64,000 nucleotides of DNA, taken from Adiantum capillus-veneris. Lineage: Eukaryota > Streptophyta > Polypodiopsida > Polypodiales > Pteridaceae. This document shows, one piece after another, positions 59,295-64,000 of this stretch. Each line of letters starts with the position of its first letter. Positions within the stretch are counted from its first letter, which is position 1. The translations under genes were made by a program, and so were the position numbers. The stretch spans positions 63,509,933 to 63,573,932 of the forward strand of contig CM043965.1 of assembly GCA_014529385.2 (NCBI GenBank), read 5' to 3'. Under the pieces are notes generated by a model that was not told where the DNA came from, did no database searches, and saw only the letters and a program-made list of their open reading frames with translations.

Positions 59295-60155
59295 CTACCT
59301 TGGGGGATCAAATTTATAGGAGTACGCCTCCATCTGTATGAAGTAATCAATAATGTACCCAGAAATATCGTCTTCAGTGTCAAAGACTGGGTTTTTGCGA
59401 GTGTACGCTGTTGGGTACCGATCCCTTATCCACCCGAGTAACCAAGGCAAAACAAAATCCAGCAAGTAAAATAGGTAATCAGTTCCTACTACCATAGGAT
59501 CGTATGATCGGATTGCCATACAGTTTTCATAGTCATTTTTAAGAGACTTGTATCTACAATCATCTACAAGAATAGTGTTGCTGGCATCGTACTTCAGGTG
59601 CCTTGCCCACAACGTCCGTAGCTTCTTCAGGAAAACGGGCTTATCGCCCATGTGTTTGGGCACAACCGGCACCTCCGACATACGGGGCCGCCATATTTCA
59701 CAGTCATCTTGGGAGAGAATATTTGCTAATGCCAAAAAACGAGGTTAGAGGTATGCGTAACTTATGTCCTGCAACATTCAAAGCGGGCATGCTTTACTTG
59801 CAAAATATTTTTGCCTTCTATGGTTGGGGAAGCACGCGTTCACCATGTGTAACAGTTTTTCCCTTCTACAGCAGGACCACAACACTAGGCTGGCTTTCTG
59901 TTTAAGCCGTAGGATGAACTGCTCCGCATCCGGCCTTATAAGACAAATTACATTCTTTTGGAGATAGACTACCTGTGGCGTGTGCTCCTTTGGCAGGCAC
60001 TCAAGTTCCTCAGGGATTTCGCTGCAGTTGGTTAGTAGCACGCCATTAAGATCAAGCACAATCATCCGCCCGTGTCTAGCAGCCACATCAGGCTGCAACA
60101 ATGTGCTGGTCGGTGTCTCGTCTAGCCACCAACTTACTACAGCACCAACAAACAT
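59295..60155 (-). CDS. FCP1-like (HAD superfamily) protein, two exons
   Basis: Exon 1 is 60155-59798 and exon 2 is 59725-59295, with a 72-bp GT-AG intron (GCAA/GTAAAG; GGCATTAG/CAAATA). The 789 coding bases give 262 residues with no stop. HAD signatures in order: MIVLDLNGVLLTN (D35; second catalytic Asp replaced by N37), LVLWSCC with S94 (motif II), KPVFLKKL with K148 (motif III) and NTILVDDC with D174-D175 (motif IV). This is the FCP1/SCP phosphatase fold used on RNA polymerase II C-terminal-domain-type substrates, and plant relatives with D-x-N-G exist. The DxN change predicts weak or no phosphatase activity. No signal peptide or membrane segment. Start chosen as the first ATG (MFVGAVVSWW); one 30 codons downstream is possible, as is an upstream exon. 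It is convergent to the DDE-like gene and bracketed by inverted 142-bp blocks. Confidence 0.75.
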
Positions 60156-60224
60156 AATGAGTGGGGACAAATACACAGTGCAAACATCATATCTTAAACA
60201 GAAAACTGGTCCAAAAACTACCAA

Positions 60225-60360
60225 ATTTGGTACTGTATTGCACAAGTGATAAGGACTATCCGAAATCGCAAGTTCAAGAAGTACCAAATTGGTACTGTAA
60301 TAGTGGACAGACGTGCACCCAAGTTCAACAGTACCAAAAAGTACCAAATTTGGTACTGTA
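60225..60360. repeat. 61-bp minisatellite, minus-strand cluster
   Basis: Reverse-complement copies of the same 61-bp unit (palindrome at 60340-60357), between the FCP1-like gene start and the inverted 142-bp block. Confidence 0.9.
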
Positions 60361-60361
60361 A

Positions 60362-60502
60362 TGCACATATAGTGAGGACAACTGAAACAGTAATGTAACG
60401 AAAGGTAACATACCAACACAAAACTAGATAGAGAGAACAGATAAAGCTTAGGGCCAAAAAATCAAGTTGACTCAGTCACTAAAAAGCACAAAGTGCGGAA
60501 TA
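60362..60502 (-). repeat. 142-bp block, minus copy, 18 bp after the coiled-coil gene stop
   Basis: Inverted partner of 58455-58596. It lies directly downstream (minus direction) of the stop codon at 60520, so both convergent genes end into the same sequence. Confidence 0.92.
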
Positions 60503-60519
60503 AAATAGATTCTCACTGG

Positions 60520-63500
60520 CTACAGTTTGCATGCACAGGATAATTGATCACAGGAGCGATTGCGCTTCTTTCTCTGCAAACAAAAAAGTTCCTGCAGGGT
60601 CACGGAATCAGGGGAATCACCTCTCTGCTTCAAACAAGCATCGGTAGCAGTAGAGTCAATGCCCCCGTCGGTGCTATCCACAACAGTATCGTTCGCAAGT
60701 ACTTCTTCCTGCTCATCCTCGGCCTCCCTCCGATCTTTTTTGCCTTCCGACCCCTTTTTGACCTCCCCTTCACTCCCCTTTGTGGTTTCCACCCCCTCCC
60801 CAACACCCCCCTTTGTGGGTTCTTTCTCTCCCTTCTTGGCCGTTGCTTCCTCGAGCTTTGTGTTGGCAGCATCCTGGCTTTCCTCTGCATCCAGCTCCAC
60901 AACAACAGGGACTTTACCTTCCTCCTTGTCCTTAGTCTTTTTACCATCTCTGGCCTCCTCCTCACTTTTACTTTCGCTGTCACCTGTTGCCTCACATCTT
61001 TGCCCCGTCACATTGTCTTTCCCTACAGAATTACCTTGCTTCAGATCGTGGAGAACATCTGATATCTCCCTTGTCACCTCATCCACGTACCATATTCGAC
61101 TTGCAGCTGACTTTGTGGCATGCTGGTTAGCAACTGCAGCATCTTGCTCCTCTGCAAACACAAAGAAAGATAGCACATACTAACTTGTATGAAAACCTCA
61201 CTGAGTTGCAAGTGTGCATATGTATTAAAAAATGAACACATACTTACTCTTGACAACTTGAAGCCCACTGACCCAGGACTTTGCCAAATCAGAGATTACC
61301 ATATTACAACCCAGCTTGACACACTGATCCCTGCTTTGTAACATAGCACTGAAGCACAAGGGATGATACTGGTGTCGGCACTGTAGCATGAAGGTTCCGA
61401 CTACATGTGGGCACTCAAAGGGCTCACCGCATGCAACACACATACCAAACACCGGGATCACATTTACCGAATCATTAACCTGGGGCCTAGGATATAGTAG
61501 GAACCTCTTTCCAAGCCTGATATCAGACAACATCTCCTTCACAAATAGGGTATGCTCTTGACCTTCCTTCCATTTTTTCTCCAGAGTGTCATACTCAGCC
61601 TGTTGACAACCAGCGGTCCCAATTAGTTTCAAAAACTACCAAGAAGTCATACCGAAACTGGTACTTCTAAGTACTGTACTACGAAACAGTACCCAAACTA
61701 CCAAAACCACCAAAACTACCAAAAACTACCAAACTCGGGAATCATATAGTACCAAAAACATATAAATACCCTCAATGCAGAACTAAACTACCCAAACCTT
61801 ATCAAAACTACCAAAAGCCACTTTTTGCAGCACTTTCAAATAGTACCTAAAAGTACCAAAACTACCAAAATCAAACTACCAAACAAGCTTTTTGCATCAC
61901 TTTCAAATAGTACCTAAAAGTACCCAAAACTACCAACACTACCAAAATCAAACTACCAAACAAGCTTTTTGCAGCACTTTCAAATAGTACCTAAAAGTAC
62001 CAAAACTACCAAAATCAAACTACCAAACCCACTTTTTGTAGCACTTTCAAATAGTACCTAAAAGTACCAAAACTACCAAAACTACCAAATCAAACTACAG
62101 AAGCCACTTTTTGCAGCACTTTCTAATAGTACCTAAAAGTACCAAAATCAAACTTTCGAATAGTACCAAAACAACCAAAACTACCAAGACTACCAAAGAA
62201 ACACTTTTTGCAGCACTTTCAAAAACTACCAAAATTACCAAAATCAAACTACCAATTACACTTTTGCAGCACTTTCAAATAGTACCTAAAAGTACCAAAA
62301 CTAGCAAAACTAACAAAGCTATCATAATAAAACTACCATAACACCTTTTGCAGCACTTTCAAAAAAGTACCTTAAAGTACCAAAACTTCTTCATAGTACC
62401 AGAAATACCAAACCATAAGACAGAAGGAAACCATAAACTACCTAGAATAAAAACAGTTCTACCATGAGTACCTAATACTACCAATCCCACCAAACCAAGC
62501 ATAAACAGTTCTATCAAAGGTACCTAACACTACCAATCCCACCAAACCAAGCATAAACAGTTCTACCAAAGGTACCTAACACTACCAATCCCACCAAACC
62601 AAGCATAAACAATTCTACCAAAAACTCCCAAAACTACCAGCACCTGTTGCTCTAGAATCTCCTTGTCGAGCAATGACGTATCTTCACTGATTTCGTATCG
62701 ACGTAGCATCCTTCGACTGGCAGCCAAATCAGCTTCTACCACATTGATTTCTACGTCATCGCCAGTGTTGGCCTCTCTCAGTGTTTCCAGTTGGGTCTCA
62801 TATTCCTTGATGTCGTGTATAATATGCTTGACATGTTTATTGGAACCCTCTACCTTCAAGAGTGTTTCGTTCTTCTGCTTCAGAGACATTGTCAGCTCTT
62901 TCAGCCTATTGGCTACCCTGACACATGTCCGAGGGACTCTCCCAACCATAGCTTCAAGGTCCGCAATATAATCATGTGTCTTCTCCTCATGACGCTGTGG
63001 GGGGACTTTCTGTGTAGGGGGCATACTACTGACTGGCGTAAGTCGGGGCTTCTTGGTATTTGACGGGTGGCCTCCTTGGGACGCACCGTTTGCCTTTCGC
63101 CAATTCTCAACCTTCTTTTCCAAGCCTCCTGGTCGGGAGGAACACATATTGAGTACACTCTCACCAAACCTGGCCCATGCAACCCTGTGGCCCGCAGGGT
63201 CCTTTGTGGCTGCATGACACTTCTCATATGCAAAATAGTGGGCAAATTTTGTAGTGATCTCCCCGCATGATGGTGGGGCTTGGTACACCTTATGGAACAG
63301 GAACCTGCATTCATCCTGAAGCCATGGCTGCACGTGATTTAAGTAAATCTTTGTCTTCTTCTGGCTGGAATGCCTGAATACAGTGAGCCACTGGTCATCG
63401 GGGATGTCATCTTCCGTAAGATCCTTTGGCAGCACCCCCTCCATGCTCAATCCATACTCATCATGAAGCTCTTGTGCTGTATAGCAGAAGTTTGTCAAGA

Positions 63501-63561
63501 TAGGGTACTCCTCCATCTTGTTTTTTCCTGCGATGTGGAAACAACACGCAAGTAAAGACAT
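60520..63561 (-). CDS. Coiled-coil protein with RING-like zinc cluster and acidic tail, three exons
   Basis: Exons 63561-62644 (918 nt), 61599-61248 (352) and 61151-60520 (632) total 1902 bases, 633 residues. Boundaries: CAACAG/GTGCTG, TTGTCAACAG/GCT, AAGA/GTAAGT and GTTTGCAG/AGG; phases are 0 and 1 and the frame stays open. Residues 1-170 (DDQWLTVFRHSSQKKTKIYL, FAHYFAYEKCHAATKDP) look globular but unrecognised. Residues 190-330 are Lys/Glu-rich coiled coil. Residues 360-404 form a Cys/His cluster: C360-x2-C363, C369, H371, C380-x-H382-x2-H385-x2-C388, C399, C404, RING-like. The C-terminal ~200 residues are Lys/Glu/Ser-rich and acidic, ending in a Cys-rich CDQLSCACKL. A nuclear DNA/RNA-binding or ubiquitin-ligase-like role is possible but unproven. 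Exon 1 may begin at an acceptor (CCACATCGCAG, 63545-63535), so a 5' exon could lie to the right. Confidence 0.7.
61640..62460. repeat. Irregular 57-98-bp GTACC/CTACCAAAA tandem array in intron 1
   Basis: Units open CTTTTTGCAGCACTTTCAAA and continue TAGTACCTAAAAGTACCAAA with CTACCAAAA fillers. CTTTT starts at 61821, 61888, 61965, 62032, 62106, 62204, 62261 and 62345. Entirely within the first intron of the coiled-coil gene. Confidence 0.92.
62479..62643. repeat. 52-bp tandem repeat, three units
   Basis: Units begin TACCAATCCCACCAAACCAA at 62479, 62531 and 62583, exactly 52 bp apart and almost identical. The array ends at the splice donor of exon 1. Confidence 0.95.
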
Positions 63562-64000
63562 GCCCTCATTATATGCCTCATTTCAGTTGTGAAAAACAAA
63601 ACACATGGAATGAAATGAATGTATCTCATTCAGGTGACAATTGCAAAATTCAGTTGTGTACAAAGCCAAATTTGGTAGTGGTTAGTATCAAATTTGGTAC
63701 TGGTTAGTACCAAATTTGGTACTAACCAAATTTGGCTATACTGACATCCCTACCGAGCTTCAACGTTGTGCTATGCTCATGCACAACATATACTGATTTT
63801 TGCACTTGCATGCATGCAAGTTAGCAATCTAAAGAGTAGCTTATACATGTAACTTTGTAACTTTCCTAAACCCTAAATTCCTAAGAAGATCCCAAACATG
63901 CACATGTACTTACTGCATGCAAAAAAAGCAAATGCAGACCTCATCAGATAAAAGACATGTAGAAGCTTGCATGCATGGAAAATAAAATGGTAAATCACCA
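63562..64000. other. Upstream flank of the coiled-coil gene
   Basis: Contains a GTACCAAA palindrome cluster (63665-63735). On minus, CATGCA/GTAAGTACATG near 63910-63925 resembles a splice donor, so an upstream exon might end there. No open coding signal is strong enough to call. Confidence 0.35.
63701..63728. repeat. Perfect 28-bp palindrome
   Basis: Half-site TGGTTAGTACCAAA followed directly by its reverse complement. It is flanked by two partial copies (ATCAAATTTGGTACTGG on the left, CCAAATTTGG on the right), giving a palindrome cluster about 130 bp upstream of the coiled-coil gene start. Confidence 0.95.

Noticed and set aside
60560-61183. A 200-codon plus-strand Ser/Pro/Leu-rich open frame
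   Set aside because: It is the antisense shadow of the Lys/Glu-rich third exon of the minus-strand coiled-coil gene, whose splice sites and total length fit.
61821-62640. Regularly spaced repeats that could be mistaken for a CRISPR array
   Set aside because: Unit length varies, the spacers are themselves repetitive, there are no cas genes, and the context is a eukaryotic intron.

Overview
The window looks like repeat-rich, AT-rich nuclear DNA of a land plant. The evidence is plant-type Ty1/copia and Ty3/gypsy retrotransposons primed by initiator tRNA-Met, a decayed PLS-type pentatricopeptide (PPR) gene, GT-AG introns, long AC and CT microsatellites, and an FCP1-like protein of a plant-type subfamily. 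I see no conventional host housekeeping gene. A non-seed plant (bryophyte, lycophyte or fern) is my guess from the character of the 53.8-64 kb genes, but the sequence does not prove it.

Region 1-53.6 kb is layered, mostly dead mobile DNA. A gypsy element (G1) enters from the left and ends in a microsatellite-filled LTR at 2701-4326. Next is a 3.6 kb structure with ~1 kb inverted arms around a minus-strand gag-protease remnant (4357-7975), then poorly recognisable remnants to about 14.9 kb. A very large gypsy element (G2, 15017-35082, LTRs ~3.75 kb) lies inside a minus-strand copia element (C1), whose halves rejoin across a 5-bp target duplication. G2's 5' LTR is itself split by a ~5 kb insertion carrying a PPR pseudogene. 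A nearly intact copia (C2, 38183-43668, 5-bp TSD, LTRs of only 179/192 bp) interrupts a minus-strand retropepsin-encoding element (R3). Then come a gypsy integrase remnant, a 1.26 kb hairpin made from a gag zinc-knuckle region, another gag remnant related to G2, and about 6 kb with little recognisable content.

Region 53.7-64 kb is different and is the most interesting part. It holds three genes facing each other: (i) on plus, an intron-containing gene for a large Cys/His-rich protein with a DDE-transposase-like core (53850-58396), broken by several frameshifts; (ii) on minus, an apparently intact two-exon FCP1/HAD-phosphatase-like gene (59295-60155) whose catalytic DxD is DxN; (iii) on minus, an apparently intact three-exon gene (60520-63561) for a coiled-coil protein with a RING-like zinc cluster and an acidic tail. 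Introns and spacers of the unit are filled with different tandem arrays sharing a GTACCAAA word (21-bp monomers in a 437-bp higher-order repeat, a 61-bp minisatellite, 67-98-bp and 52-bp repeats, and palindromes of up to 28 bp). The same word is nearly absent from the exons and I did not notice arrays of it in the first 53 kb. A ~142-bp block follows both convergent outer genes in opposite orientation and so brackets the FCP1-like gene. I interpret the unit as a multi-gene mobile element of a family I cannot name, with its right end probably outside the window.
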